Origin: a virus | Direction: 5' to 3' (one strand) | DNA length: 26,952 nucleotides | Virus record (IMG/VR): IMGVR_UViG_3300017742_000092 | Span: 1 to 26,952 of that record | In this document: positions 15,327-21,792 of the stretch, piece after piece | Layout of the letters: each line of letters opens with the position of its first letter | Position numbering within the stretch: the first letter of the stretch is position 1 | The notes under the pieces: model-generated | Seen by the model: only the letters and a program-made list of their open reading frames with translations | What the model was told of the DNA's origin: nothing | The model's database searches: none | Translations under genes and position numbers: made by a program

Positions 15327-16274
15327 ATGGCATTCTTACTATTACTAATTGCATCCGCACTAGCAGTATCAGCCGTAGCAGGTTGGTTCTCAATTGTAGG
15401 TCTTATGGCAATCTTTCCAACAGCCGCATTTTCTATCATGGTTATGGGTATCGTATTAGAAATAGCAAAATTGGTCACAGCATCTTGGTTGTATAGAAAC
15501 TGGCAGAAAGCCCGTTTCATCATGAAGACTTATTTTACAGCCGCTGTAATAATTTTATCAATCATTACGTCTATGGGTATCTTTGGATATCTTTCCAAAG
15601 CACATATAGAACAAACAGTATTAACAGGAGGTGGCAATGCACTACAAATCACCAATTTGGAAAGAAAGATCACGGTTGAAGAGAATAAGATCACTACTGC
15701 ACAACGACAGACCGATCAACTCAACACAACCGTTGAAACTCTCATTGAGTATGACAGGATACGGGGTAGGTCGGGCGCGACCGCTGTACGTAAGTCTCAG
15801 GAAGAGGAAAGAAAGGCTCTCAGCTTGGCAATCGACACCGCGGTGTCTAAAATTGAATCGTTTCAAGAAACGTTACTTCCGCTCAAGGCAGATAGGATTG
15901 GACTAGAAGCAGAAGTTGGTCCATTAAAATATATTGCAGAGTTGATATATGGTGAGTCCAGTACAGAGGTACTTGACAAAGCGGTACGATTTGTTATCAT
16001 TATGCTTGTATTTGTATTTGACCCTCTTGCTATACTGCTGGTCATAGCCGCCAACATGAACTTTATGGAACGTAGAGGTGAAAGTATCACGTTTATAGGC
16101 GAGGAAGACTTAGAGAAGCCACAAGTAGATTTTGGTATAGCACCAGAACCAGAACCACAGCCAGTCAAAGATTCACCAAACGTTACAGAAGATGAAGTTG
16201 AACAGTTTAAAAGACTTGATCGCGGACTACGTAAGAAAATGGAATGGATAATTGATAGCAAAGATGAGCAATAA
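15327..16274 (+). CDS. Multi-span membrane protein with central coiled coil
   Basis: The 315-residue protein has hydrophobic segments at about 2-19, 22-50 and 67-89, a long heptad-rich region (about 105-200, NLERKITVEENKITTAQRQT and on) and a fourth span at about 220-244 (FVFDPLAILLVIAAN), then a charged proline-rich tail. The coiled coil would lie on one side between spans 3 and 4. The FDPLA-x-LLxA motif recurs in uncharacterised phage membrane proteins I recall. Start is one base after the previous stop. Candidate roles are membrane remodelling, lysis timing or superinfection exclusion; none is demonstrable from sequence. Confidence 0.65.
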   Translation: MAFLLLLIASALAVSAVAGWFSIVGLMAIFPTAAFSIMVMGIVLEIAKLVTASWLYRNWQKARFIMKTYFTAAVIILSIITSMGIFGYLSKAHIEQTVLTGGGNALQITNLERKITVEENKITTAQRQTDQLNTTVETLIEYDRIRGRSGATAVRKSQEEERKALSLAIDTAVSKIESFQETLLPLKADRIGLEAEVGPLKYIAELIYGESSTEVLDKAVRFVIIMLVFVFDPLAILLVIAANMNFMERRGESITFIGEEDLEKPQVDFGIAPEPEPQPVKDSPNVTEDEVEQFKRLDRGLRKKMEWIIDSKDEQ

Positions 16275-16917
16275 GTACTGTTACGGTGCCAATACACAAC
16301 ACCTGTGTAATTTAAATCAACCCTTTTATATACCAGACGGCTCTAATAGTAACTGGACTGGTGACCCCATAAACTATACCACAAACTCATGGGGTTTCAG
16401 ATCAGAAGAGTTTTATGGCGAAGACAGAAATTCTATAATATTTTTAGGGTGTAGCCATACATTCGGAATAGGATTACCAGTACATAATATTTGGTGTCAT
16501 CTAGTAGCAGAAGAGATGGGTTTACCATACTACAATTTAGCAGTTGGTGCAGGTAGTCTAGATTCTGCATTCAGAGTATTAGATGAGTGGCTGCCAGTTA
16601 TGAAGTCTAAGCACGTTTTCTTACAGATTCCAAATAACAGAAGAGAGATCATTGATCCTAATGGAAATAGCATCAATGTATTGCCAACTAAATCTAGCAA
16701 ATGGGACATATTGTTACTCAATGATTATGAGATAAACAGAACTAAAAATTTACTGGCAATGAGACAAATTTGCAGTACTTATGGTAGTAAGTTTACTTGT
16801 TTAGATTCTGAAAATTTCTTTGATGGAGGTCCTATACCACACGAAAAAGCAAGAGATGGTTTACACTATGGTCCTTCACAGCACCGACATTTTGCAAAAA
16901 TAATACTTGACATTTGA
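16264..16917 (+). CDS. SGNH/GDSL-hydrolase-like protein, copy B
   Basis: The 217-residue protein is a shorter paralog of the proteins at 7840 and 23396. It has NSWGFRSEEF (41-50), block I IIFLGCSHTFGIGL with S64, GAGSLDSAFR, PNNRREI in the block III position, TKNLLAM and ARDGLHYG with the D198/H201 pair. It lacks most of the N-terminal ENW/GW region. ATG 16264 is used; it overlaps the membrane protein gene by 11 bases, and an upstream TTG at 16252 adds four residues. It is followed at once by a cytidylyltransferase gene. Acyl-transfer or esterase chemistry on a product of that enzyme is a reasonable but untested guess. Confidence 0.6.
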   Translation: MSNKYCYGANTQHLCNLNQPFYIPDGSNSNWTGDPINYTTNSWGFRSEEFYGEDRNSIIFLGCSHTFGIGLPVHNIWCHLVAEEMGLPYYNLAVGAGSLDSAFRVLDEWLPVMKSKHVFLQIPNNRREIIDPNGNSINVLPTKSSKWDILLLNDYEINRTKNLLAMRQICSTYGSKFTCLDSENFFDGGPIPHEKARDGLHYGPSQHRHFAKIILDI

Positions 16918-16935
16918 TTTTAAACCATATATAAT
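16907..16935 (+). promoter_or_regulatory. Consensus sigma70 promoter overlapping the ribosome site
   Basis: TTGACA (16907-16912), 17 bases, TATAAT (16930-16935): perfect consensus, partly inside the end of SGNH copy B. Predicted initiation near 16942 lies after the AAGGA ribosome site at 16936-16940, so transcripts from it would lack that site and be nearly leaderless for the cytidylyltransferase ATG at 16949. Confidence 0.7.
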
Positions 16936-16948
16936 AAGGATTATGAAT

Positions 16949-17356
16949 ATGAAAGTTGGCTTTACTTGCTCGGCGTTTGACCTGCTTCATGCAGGGCACG
17001 TACAAATGTTGCGAGATGCAAAAGAACAATGTGATTTTCTGATCTGTGGATTACAGGTAAATCCTACCTACGACAGACCAGAGAAGAATAGCCCAATCCA
17101 ATCCATAGTGGAGAGGTATACTCAATTGAAGGCTATTCGCTATGTGGATGAAATAATTCCGTATAGTAGTGAAAAAGACCTAGAAGACATATTATCCATG
17201 TACTCATTGGATGTGCGAATTCTAGGGGAAGAGTATAAAGAGAAGGACTTTACAGGGAAAGATATTTGCAAAGCGCGAGACATCGCCCTGTATTTTAATA
17301 AGCGGGATCACCGCTTTTCAACCAGCGACTTACGTAGTCGCGTATGTATCGGATAG
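16949..17356 (+). CDS. Cytidylyltransferase-family nucleotidyltransferase
   Basis: The 135-residue protein has the class signature: H14-A-G-H17 in FDLLHAGHVQML, which binds CTP or ATP phosphates, and RFSTSDLR (122-129), equivalent to the RTxGISTT-type motif. Size and motifs resemble glycerol-3-phosphate cytidylyltransferase (TagD-like), which makes CDP-glycerol from CTP. ATG 16949 is preferred because AAGGA lies eight bases before it; ATG 16943 is too close. A phage enzyme of this class could make activated polyol or sugar groups for a glycan or DNA modification. It sits directly after SGNH copy B, and a second enzyme of the superfamily lies at 24784. Substrate unknown. Confidence 0.82.
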   Translation: MKVGFTCSAFDLLHAGHVQMLRDAKEQCDFLICGLQVNPTYDRPEKNSPIQSIVERYTQLKAIRYVDEIIPYSSEKDLEDILSMYSLDVRILGEEYKEKDFTGKDICKARDIALYFNKRDHRFSTSDLRSRVCIG

Positions 17357-17364
17357 GAGATATT

Positions 17365-17601
17365 ATGACAAAAGAAACTTATATTAGCCAGTTGCAATCT
17401 GGCACCAAAAAGATCACATTCACGAAAGTGGATGGAAGTGAGCGAGTGATGAATGCGACACTTGACCCTGCCGTGCTTAACAAAGTATACGGAGAGCAAG
17501 TATCTGCCACGCAGAGAAACGCATCAACTTTGACCGTTTTCGATACGGACAAGAAAGACTGGAGAGCCATGAGGCTTGACAGCATCAAATCTTTTGAATA
17601 A
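17365..17601 (+). CDS. Sm-like SH3 beta-barrel protein (WYL_2-type)
   Basis: The 78-residue protein matches a small phage family with an Sm-like SH3 barrel: KKITFTKVDGSERVMNATL in the first half, then TLTVFDTDKKDWRAMRLDSI, with the family's late W-R-x-x-R-L-D-S-I-K ending. The ATG at 17365 follows TAGGAGA at 17354-17360. Members are thought to bind ligands or nucleic acid and regulate; no catalytic residues. It is followed by the palindromic control region at 17608-17667, so it may be the last gene of its unit. Confidence 0.8.
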   Translation: MTKETYISQLQSGTKKITFTKVDGSERVMNATLDPAVLNKVYGEQVSATQRNASTLTVFDTDKKDWRAMRLDSIKSFE

Positions 17602-17607
17602 AAGAGG

Positions 17608-17641
17608 TTGACATTTGGTAGGATTCCTGTTAATATATAAT
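17608..17641 (+). promoter_or_regulatory. Probable sigma70 promoter with extended AT-rich -10 region
   Basis: TTGACA at 17608-17613 is a perfect -35. The -10 is less certain: TAATAT at 17631-17636 has the right 17-base spacing but poor sequence, while TATAAT at 17636-17641 is perfect but 22 bases away. The region lies between two palindromes (17619-17667) and drives the lysine-rich protein and RNase H. Confidence 0.6.
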
Positions 17642-17667
17642 ATTACAATATACAAACAGGAGTCCTA
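17619..17667. repeat. Inverted repeat made of two AGGANTCCT palindromes around the -10 region
   Basis: Left arm 17619-17631 (TAGGATTCCTGTT) and right arm 17655-17667 (AACAGGAGTCCTA) are inverted repeats of 13 bases with one mismatch. Each arm also contains a 9-base palindrome AGGANTCCT (17620-17628 and 17658-17666). The right one covers the AGGAG ribosome site of the gene at 17670. This is the layout of a double operator: a repressor bound to both would cover the promoter, and a message-binding factor would cover the ribosome site. Confidence 0.6.
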
Positions 17668-17669
17668 TC

Positions 17670-18224
17670 ATGGCAAAAGCAAAACCAAAGATCAAATACG
17701 AAGAGTTTCGTAAAGAACCAAAAAAAATACGTAAGAAACGTAAGCCGATGACCGAAGAGCAGAAAGCCGCGGCATCTGCTAGACTTGCTAAAGCTAGAGA
17801 AGCAAGAGCAAAGAAAAACCCTCCAAAGAATACTGGTATTCACCCAGATGTATTAGCAAAGCCCGATGATGATCCTTTGTCACTTGTAAAAGTGCGAGAG
17901 TGGATTAAGTCCAACAAAGAAAAGTTGCAGGGTGCCAAACAAGAAGAGCGAAGTGGTGCCAAAGGTGGCATTGCAAAAGTTGCATCTCTTGAAGGGTACA
18001 TCCGGTCTATGGAACAATATATTCGTAGTAGTGTATGGAACGATATGTTCTACGGTGAACACCGTTCGATGAGGATTAAACAATCATGTCTCGCAATGGC
18101 ATACAACCCAGATGGTACACCAAAAAGAACTAAGGGTATATTCTATCCAGATATTGGTGTGACATGGCAGGGTGAAGATGCTTATGCTGAACACATGGCA
18201 AGACTCGAGGAGGAATTAGTATGA
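17670..18224 (+). CDS. Conserved lysine-rich T4-like phage protein
   Basis: The 184-residue protein has a very basic N-terminus (residues 1-55, e.g. YEEFRKEPKKIRKKRKPM and ARLAKAREARAKK), a helical middle (REWIKSNKEKLQG, SLEGYIRSMEQYIRSSVW) and a conserved-looking NDMFYGEHRSMRIK segment. I recall close matches upstream of RNase H in marine T4-like phages, without function. Nucleic-acid binding is suggested by charge. Its promoter and ribosome site are enclosed by paired palindromes (17619-17667), hinting at autoregulation. It overlaps rnh by 4 bases (ATGA). Confidence 0.7.
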   Translation: MAKAKPKIKYEEFRKEPKKIRKKRKPMTEEQKAAASARLAKAREARAKKNPPKNTGIHPDVLAKPDDDPLSLVKVREWIKSNKEKLQGAKQEERSGAKGGIAKVASLEGYIRSMEQYIRSSVWNDMFYGEHRSMRIKQSCLAMAYNPDGTPKRTKGIFYPDIGVTWQGEDAYAEHMARLEEELV

Positions 18225-19111
18225 TTGTTGTAGACTATTCCCAAACTGCAATCAGTAACTTTATGGCTGAGATCAATCACCGTAAAGACTCATCCATTGA
18301 GGTAAATGTACCTCTCATTCGACATATGATTCTCAATACCCTACGCTCTTATAGAGCCAAGTTTGGTGAAGAGTATGGTGAACTTGTAATCGCCTGTGAC
18401 AATAGGCACTACTGGCGCAGAGAAATCTTTCCGCAGTACAAAGCTGGTCGTAAGAAAGGTAGAGATGCAAGTGGACTAGATTGGAACTCTATCTTTGAAG
18501 CACTCAATGCAGTGCGAGATGAGATTGATGAATTCATGCCTTACCCTGTAATCAATGTACATGGTGCAGAGGCAGATGATGTGATTGGTGCTCTGGCTAC
18601 TTATAGTCAGACTAATGACCTAACTGAACATCCTCTGTTTCAAGAACCACAGCCATTTATGATTATATCTGGTGACCATGACTTCAACCAATTACAAAAG
18701 TATAGCAATGTATCACAATACTCACCTGGTAAGAAGCGACTGATCAAAATTACTGAACCCGCTGACCATGTTATAATGGAACACATCATTACAGGTGACA
18801 AGGGTGATGGTGTGCCTAACATACTGAGCGATGATGACTGTTTTGTAGAAGGCAAGCGACAGCGACCTATTCGTAAAACTCTATTAGCAGAGTGGAAAGC
18901 AAAACCACCTGAAGAGTGGATTACGGGTGATATGGCACATGGGTATACCAGAAACAAAGCACTGGTCGATCTCTCCATGACTCCTACAGCTATCTGTGAA
19001 GAGATAGTTGACAGTTACGAGTCACAACTTGGACAGGGTCGTGGTGATATGTTTAACTATTTTGTCAAATACCAATTAACCGGCATGATGAATGTCATAC
19101 AGGACTTTTAG
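18221..19111 (+). CDS. rnh: RNase H / 5'-3' exonuclease, T4 Rnh type
   Basis: The 296-residue protein aligns along its length with T4 RNase H, a FEN1-family flap nuclease that removes RNA primers from lagging-strand fragments. Shared points: D5 in VVDYSQ (T4 LIDFSQ), LIRHMILN, D60 in IACDN followed by YWRREIFPQYK, the AEADD cluster (E117, D119, D120), SGDHDFNQLQKY with D152 and D154, QYSP and the metal-site GDKGDGVPN (D193, D196). The C-terminal FNYFVKYQLTGMMN matches the T4 end. The ribosome site GGAGGA is strong and overlaps the upstream gene. Works with the primase at 4925. Confidence 0.94.
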   Translation: MIVVDYSQTAISNFMAEINHRKDSSIEVNVPLIRHMILNTLRSYRAKFGEEYGELVIACDNRHYWRREIFPQYKAGRKKGRDASGLDWNSIFEALNAVRDEIDEFMPYPVINVHGAEADDVIGALATYSQTNDLTEHPLFQEPQPFMIISGDHDFNQLQKYSNVSQYSPGKKRLIKITEPADHVIMEHIITGDKGDGVPNILSDDDCFVEGKRQRPIRKTLLAEWKAKPPEEWITGDMAHGYTRNKALVDLSMTPTAICEEIVDSYESQLGQGRGDMFNYFVKYQLTGMMNVIQDF

Positions 19112-19112
19112 T

Positions 19113-19196
19113 ATGGATCTTTTTCAGTTTGCTATGTACATTATATTTGGTACACTATTCGTAGTCTGGTGGATAATTGGCTATGAGGATGACTAA
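19113..19196 (+). CDS. Possible membrane micropeptide (27 aa)
   Basis: An ATG two bases after the rnh stop opens 27 codons encoding an almost wholly hydrophobic segment (about residues 4-22, FQFAMYIIFGTLFVVWWII) with an acidic GYEDD end. No ribosome site is evident, so coupling to rnh would be needed. The intact apolar helix with a charged tail is the argument for it; length makes it uncertain. The remaining gap to 19229 holds only an AT-rich stretch and the next gene's GGAG site. Confidence 0.35.
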   Translation: MDLFQFAMYIIFGTLFVVWWIIGYEDD

Positions 19197-19229
19197 ATAG
19201 TATTGTTAATATAAAATAGTGGAGTTGAT

Positions 19230-19721
19230 ATGAAGAAGTTTAGACAAGTTGACGAAGGTTTGACATGGGTACTTGAAGCAAAGTCCGTTGATGATCAAGT
19301 CGGTAGATTAAAAGATTGGGCTAGCACAACACAGTGCCTTGTACCAGTTGTTAGAATTGGTGTAGGAGCAGAAAAACCAGATTTCGGTATACCAGAAGGT
19401 ATGCCAGACACCGTAAAAATCAAAGACGATATTCCAGAAGGTATGGGTAATACTACCATTAATCTTGAGTGGCGTAGAATTTCTGGTTTCATAAACCCAG
19501 ACGCACCAATTCACAACATTAGCCAAGCAAGGCGTGAAAGCGTATGGGTACAGATACTAGAAGGATTACATCATGCAGAAGCTAAGGTGCTTACTGCGGT
19601 AAAAGATGGTAAACTTCTAGACATCTATCCAAAACTGGAAAAGATGTTACCTACATTGGGTATTACGGAATACAATAAACCCAAAGCAAAACGCAAACCT
19701 AAAGCAAAAAAGGAGAAGTAA
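19230..19721 (+). CDS. Conserved T4-like phage protein (DUF6433-like)
   Basis: The 163-residue protein resembles a family of unknown function in T4-like phages: an N-terminal helix ending RLKDWAS, a middle segment with PEGMPDTV and EWRRISGFI, then SQARRESVWVQILEGLHHAE followed by KVLTAVKDGKLLDIYP, the block I recall best from that family. The end is a basic KPKAKRKPKAKKEK tail. It has its own GGAG site and overlaps the next start (TAATG). Function is unknown; family assignment is from memory of the motif, not from a search. Confidence 0.6.
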   Translation: MKKFRQVDEGLTWVLEAKSVDDQVGRLKDWASTTQCLVPVVRIGVGAEKPDFGIPEGMPDTVKIKDDIPEGMGNTTINLEWRRISGFINPDAPIHNISQARRESVWVQILEGLHHAEAKVLTAVKDGKLLDIYPKLEKMLPTLGITEYNKPKAKRKPKAKKEK

Positions 19722-20014
19722 TGAAGACTGAGATGGTTAAAGCCGCACAGGCTTATTTTGAAGGAGCAAAACAAAAGCACGTTTTAAATGCGCTTTTAAT
19801 TTTAGAAAAACCAGCCGCGGTTGCAGAACATCCAGACATTATGGCTACACTTGAAACGGAATTAGGTCAAGTAGCACATTATAGTGATCTTCTCAGTGCG
19901 TTACAGGAAGTTGGTCCAAGGAATGTACAGATGACTTTACAGGAACAAAATATGGATGGTGTATCTGGTGGGTTAGGTACGGATAGGGTAACATTTACAC
20001 CTCTTGAACCATAG
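19721..20014 (+). CDS. Conserved marine-phage protein, helical
   Basis: The 97-residue protein shows the pattern KTEMVKAAQAYFEGAKQKH, NALLILEKPAAVAEHPD and ETELGQVAHYSDLLSALQ, which I recall from a short family in marine T4-like phages. It is helical, soluble and without catalytic motifs. The start is coupled to the previous gene (TAATG, with AAGGAGAA before it). Its last 20 bases overlap the convergent minus-strand gene, so that gene may have inserted at or next to its 3' end. Confidence 0.65.
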   Translation: MKTEMVKAAQAYFEGAKQKHVLNALLILEKPAAVAEHPDIMATLETELGQVAHYSDLLSALQEVGPRNVQMTLQEQNMDGVSGGLGTDRVTFTPLEP

Positions 20015-20525
20015 GTTTGTACGGATCATAAAATCTACCCCATTGCCAACCATCTGGCAATTCAAATTCTAACAATACAAGGTGCCTCTTGCCATTCGGT
20101 TCAACGCACCATTTTCTTTTGGGTCTCTGAAAAGCCTTCATTCTAATTTTGTTGATGGTATCTTTTGTATGCTTACGACCGTACATAGGGTTAAATTCAC
20201 CACCTCTGGTGCCAGTCATAGTCGCAGATATTTTCTTTTTATGATCCTCTTTCAACCCACTTGTGGCTGGGTGATTATCTCCCAACTTGGCTTGCCTAAT
20301 TCTCTCTCTACCTTCTGGTGTGTGCCAAGCGGTGCGGTCACGACACTTATCTACTATTGGCAAGTTGGCAGTATTCAGTGTGATTACATAATCACGTATA
20401 TCCTCAACAGATGATTTCTTAATGATCATCTCTCTTGGTTTAGGTACTTGCTGGAGTGAGTCTTCATCAACTATCCAGAACTCTTTTCGGTGCTGGAAGA
20501 GAAAGAAACGAGTGGAACGGGGCAT
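19995..20525 (-). CDS. NUMOD3-type DNA-binding protein, homing-endonuclease-like
   Basis: This is the only convincing minus-strand gene. The 176-residue protein has repeated NUMOD3-type helix motifs as found in GIY-YIG and HNH homing endonucleases: TPEGRERIRQAKLGDNHP (69-86), LKEDHKKKISATMTG (91-105), FNPMYGRKHTKDTINKIR (111-128). The C-terminus (WCVEPNGKRHLVL, LPDGWQWGRF) matches the ending of phage Seg/Mob-type endonucleases. No GIY-YIG or HNH catalytic core is visible in residues 1-65, so it may be a remnant that binds but does not cut, or have a divergent nuclease part. It has its own late promoter on the same strand and ends overlapping the plus-strand gene. Confidence 0.75.
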   Translation of the reverse strand: MPRSTRFFLFQHRKEFWIVDEDSLQQVPKPREMIIKKSSVEDIRDYVITLNTANLPIVDKCRDRTAWHTPEGRERIRQAKLGDNHPATSGLKEDHKKKISATMTGTRGGEFNPMYGRKHTKDTINKIRMKAFQRPKRKWCVEPNGKRHLVLLEFELPDGWQWGRFYDPYKPMVQEV

Positions 20526-20562
20526 AATGTAGCTATCCTGTAAAATATTATCAATTTTCTTC

Positions 20563-20570
20563 TATTTATA
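20563..20570 (-). promoter_or_regulatory. Minus-strand T4-type late promoter TATAAATA
   Basis: The plus-strand TATTTATA is an exact TATAAATA on the minus strand, 37 bases before the ATG of the NUMOD3 gene. Homing-endonuclease genes in T4 also carry late promoters (known biology), so it fits the gene. A minus-strand AGGAT site lies about 11 bases before the ATG. Confidence 0.7.
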
Positions 20571-20582
20571 TGCAAAAAAGGG

Positions 20583-20611
20583 TTGACTTTTACCCAGGAA
20601 TGGTGCATAAT
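20583..20611 (+). promoter_or_regulatory. Sigma70-type promoter
   Basis: TTGACT (20583-20588), 17 bases, CATAAT (20606-20611); one mismatch in each hexamer. It lies 13 bases from the divergent minus-strand late promoter and opens a plus-strand block of small genes starting at 20639. Confidence 0.65.
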
Positions 20612-20638
20612 ATACTTGTAAATGAGAGAGGATATCAA

Positions 20639-20914
20639 ATGTTAATAGATTATGTAAGTGCGAATAACGGTGGACTTCAGTTCTTTGGTGCATCCGGTGA
20701 TGCAATCTGGTGTGAAGTTGGTTACGGTAAGACTGCCGCTGAATGTCAAGAAATCATTTCTGAGAATGGACTTTCTGACCAAGTAATGGCTTCTTCATCA
20801 ATGGACTTTGCTAGTGAGTATGGTTTCGCTAGTAACGATGATGCCAATGCTATGTACTATGAAGCAATCAAGAATTGTTCATCCGACAACTGGAAAGGTC
20901 TTTCTGCGGAGTAA
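20639..20914 (+). CDS. Small acidic protein, unknown
   Basis: The 91-residue protein (MLIDYVSANNGGLQFFGASG onward) is soluble, Ser/Ala/Asn-rich and acidic, with almost no basic residues. ATG 20639 is chosen because an AGAGG site lies about nine bases before it and the upstream frame to 20570 runs through the promoter. No motif is recognised. It leads an early unit behind the sigma70 promoter at 20583. Confidence 0.65.
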   Translation: MLIDYVSANNGGLQFFGASGDAIWCEVGYGKTAAECQEIISENGLSDQVMASSSMDFASEYGFASNDDANAMYYEAIKNCSSDNWKGLSAE

Positions 20915-20917
20915 TCT

Positions 20918-21415
20918 ATGAAAATCGCTATCTATACCCAAATCGAAGAAAACTACGGTGCCCATGACTGGGATGGCAAGGGTTCTTGTCCTCAGTATTG
21001 GAAGATGAAAGGTGGTAATACCTATATCATCGATATGGTGTCCGTTGAACAAGCAACAGACTCAGAATTCTGGGATGCCGCCACTCAAGCGATTACCCAA
21101 TCCAACGAGTCTTGGCAAGAGTATGTAATTGGTTCTGACCTGCTGGACGATTGTGAAGCGGTCACTATGGATCCATGGGAGTCTGCAATTCATATTGGAC
21201 CAGATGTTGGGTCCGATGCGTGGTTAGCACTTCAGACCGAAGTGAATGGTGAGTACAATCACCTGGCACCAGAAGTTGCTAAAAAGTATTCCGCATGGAA
21301 ACTAATCAATGGTGAGCAGGAAGATTTTAAATGTTCACTAGAATTTACCAACGGCAAGATACTACCATGGGCAGAGGCTTGTGAGTATCTTAGCGAACTG
21401 AGGGCAGCCGCATGA
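20918..21415 (+). CDS. Conserved phage/bacterial protein with YTQIEENYGAHDW start
   Basis: The 165-residue acidic protein opens with IAIYTQIEENYGAHDWDGKG and CPQYWKMKGGNTY, a block I recall in uncharacterised proteins of phages and proteobacteria. The middle (TDSEFWDAATQAITQSNESW) and the end (LEFTNGKILPWAEACEYLS) are helical and acidic. There is no catalytic signature or membrane segment. It starts four bases after the previous stop and overlaps the next gene by 4 bases (ATGA), so the three genes 20639-21792 are one coupled set. Confidence 0.65.
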   Translation: MKIAIYTQIEENYGAHDWDGKGSCPQYWKMKGGNTYIIDMVSVEQATDSEFWDAATQAITQSNESWQEYVIGSDLLDDCEAVTMDPWESAIHIGPDVGSDAWLALQTEVNGEYNHLAPEVAKKYSAWKLINGEQEDFKCSLEFTNGKILPWAEACEYLSELRAAA

Positions 21416-21792
21416 TGGAAATATACAATAAGTATGGGTGGAACTTGCAGGGTATGCAAGTCACCGCAGGGTACCTGGATGGTGATCAACCAGTTTCAGG
21501 TGTTGTGGTAAATAGCCGCGTACAATATGGCGGTAAGGTGTCCCATACAATTCTTTTAGATGATGGTTTTAATTACCAAGGTATCATTTTCCGTGATGCT
21601 GGTGAGACCGTCAATGTGGATCAGGAATTTATAAATTCTGTGTCCGAATGTTCTGGTTCTGTAGTCAGTAACTCCTATGGTAGGTCAATTTCATTTCAAG
21701 ATGGTAAATCAGCACTTGACTTTTTTGGCGAAGAAGAGTATACTGCTATTAAGAATGGCACTCATTCAGAGTATAGCTATATGGAGGTATAA
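21412..21792 (+). CDS. Small beta-rich protein, unknown
   Basis: The 126-residue protein begins with two ATGs (21412, 21415) overlapping the upstream stop. It is beta-strand-rich (GVVVNSRVQYGGKVSHTILL, FNYQGIIFRDAGETVNV) with Gly turns, then acidic helix (ALDFFGEEEYTAIKNG). Nothing enzymatic is recognised. The last 80 bases contain a sigma70 promoter for the next gene. Confidence 0.6.
   Translation: MMEIYNKYGWNLQGMQVTAGYLDGDQPVSGVVVNSRVQYGGKVSHTILLDDGFNYQGIIFRDAGETVNVDQEFINSVSECSGSVVSNSYGRSISFQDGKSALDFFGEEEYTAIKNGTHSEYSYMEV
21716..21744 (+). promoter_or_regulatory. Sigma70-type promoter inside the previous gene
   Basis: TTGACT (21716-21721), 17 bases, TATACT (21739-21744). Initiation near 21751 would give a leader of about 40 bases for the TTG-started gene at 21793. 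Confidence 0.6.

Noticed and set aside
15973-16000. TTGACA-16-TATCAT promoter-like pair
   Set aside because: Inside a coding region, -10 imperfect, and about 260 bases from the next gene; could be chance.
15631-16297. Frames in other phases and on the minus strand inside the membrane coiled-coil gene
   Set aside because: Shadow frames of the coding sequence without start signals.
20082-20414. 110-codon plus-strand frame opposite the NUMOD3 gene
   Set aside because: The minus-strand frame has clear NUMOD3 motifs, a late promoter and a better start; the plus frame has none.
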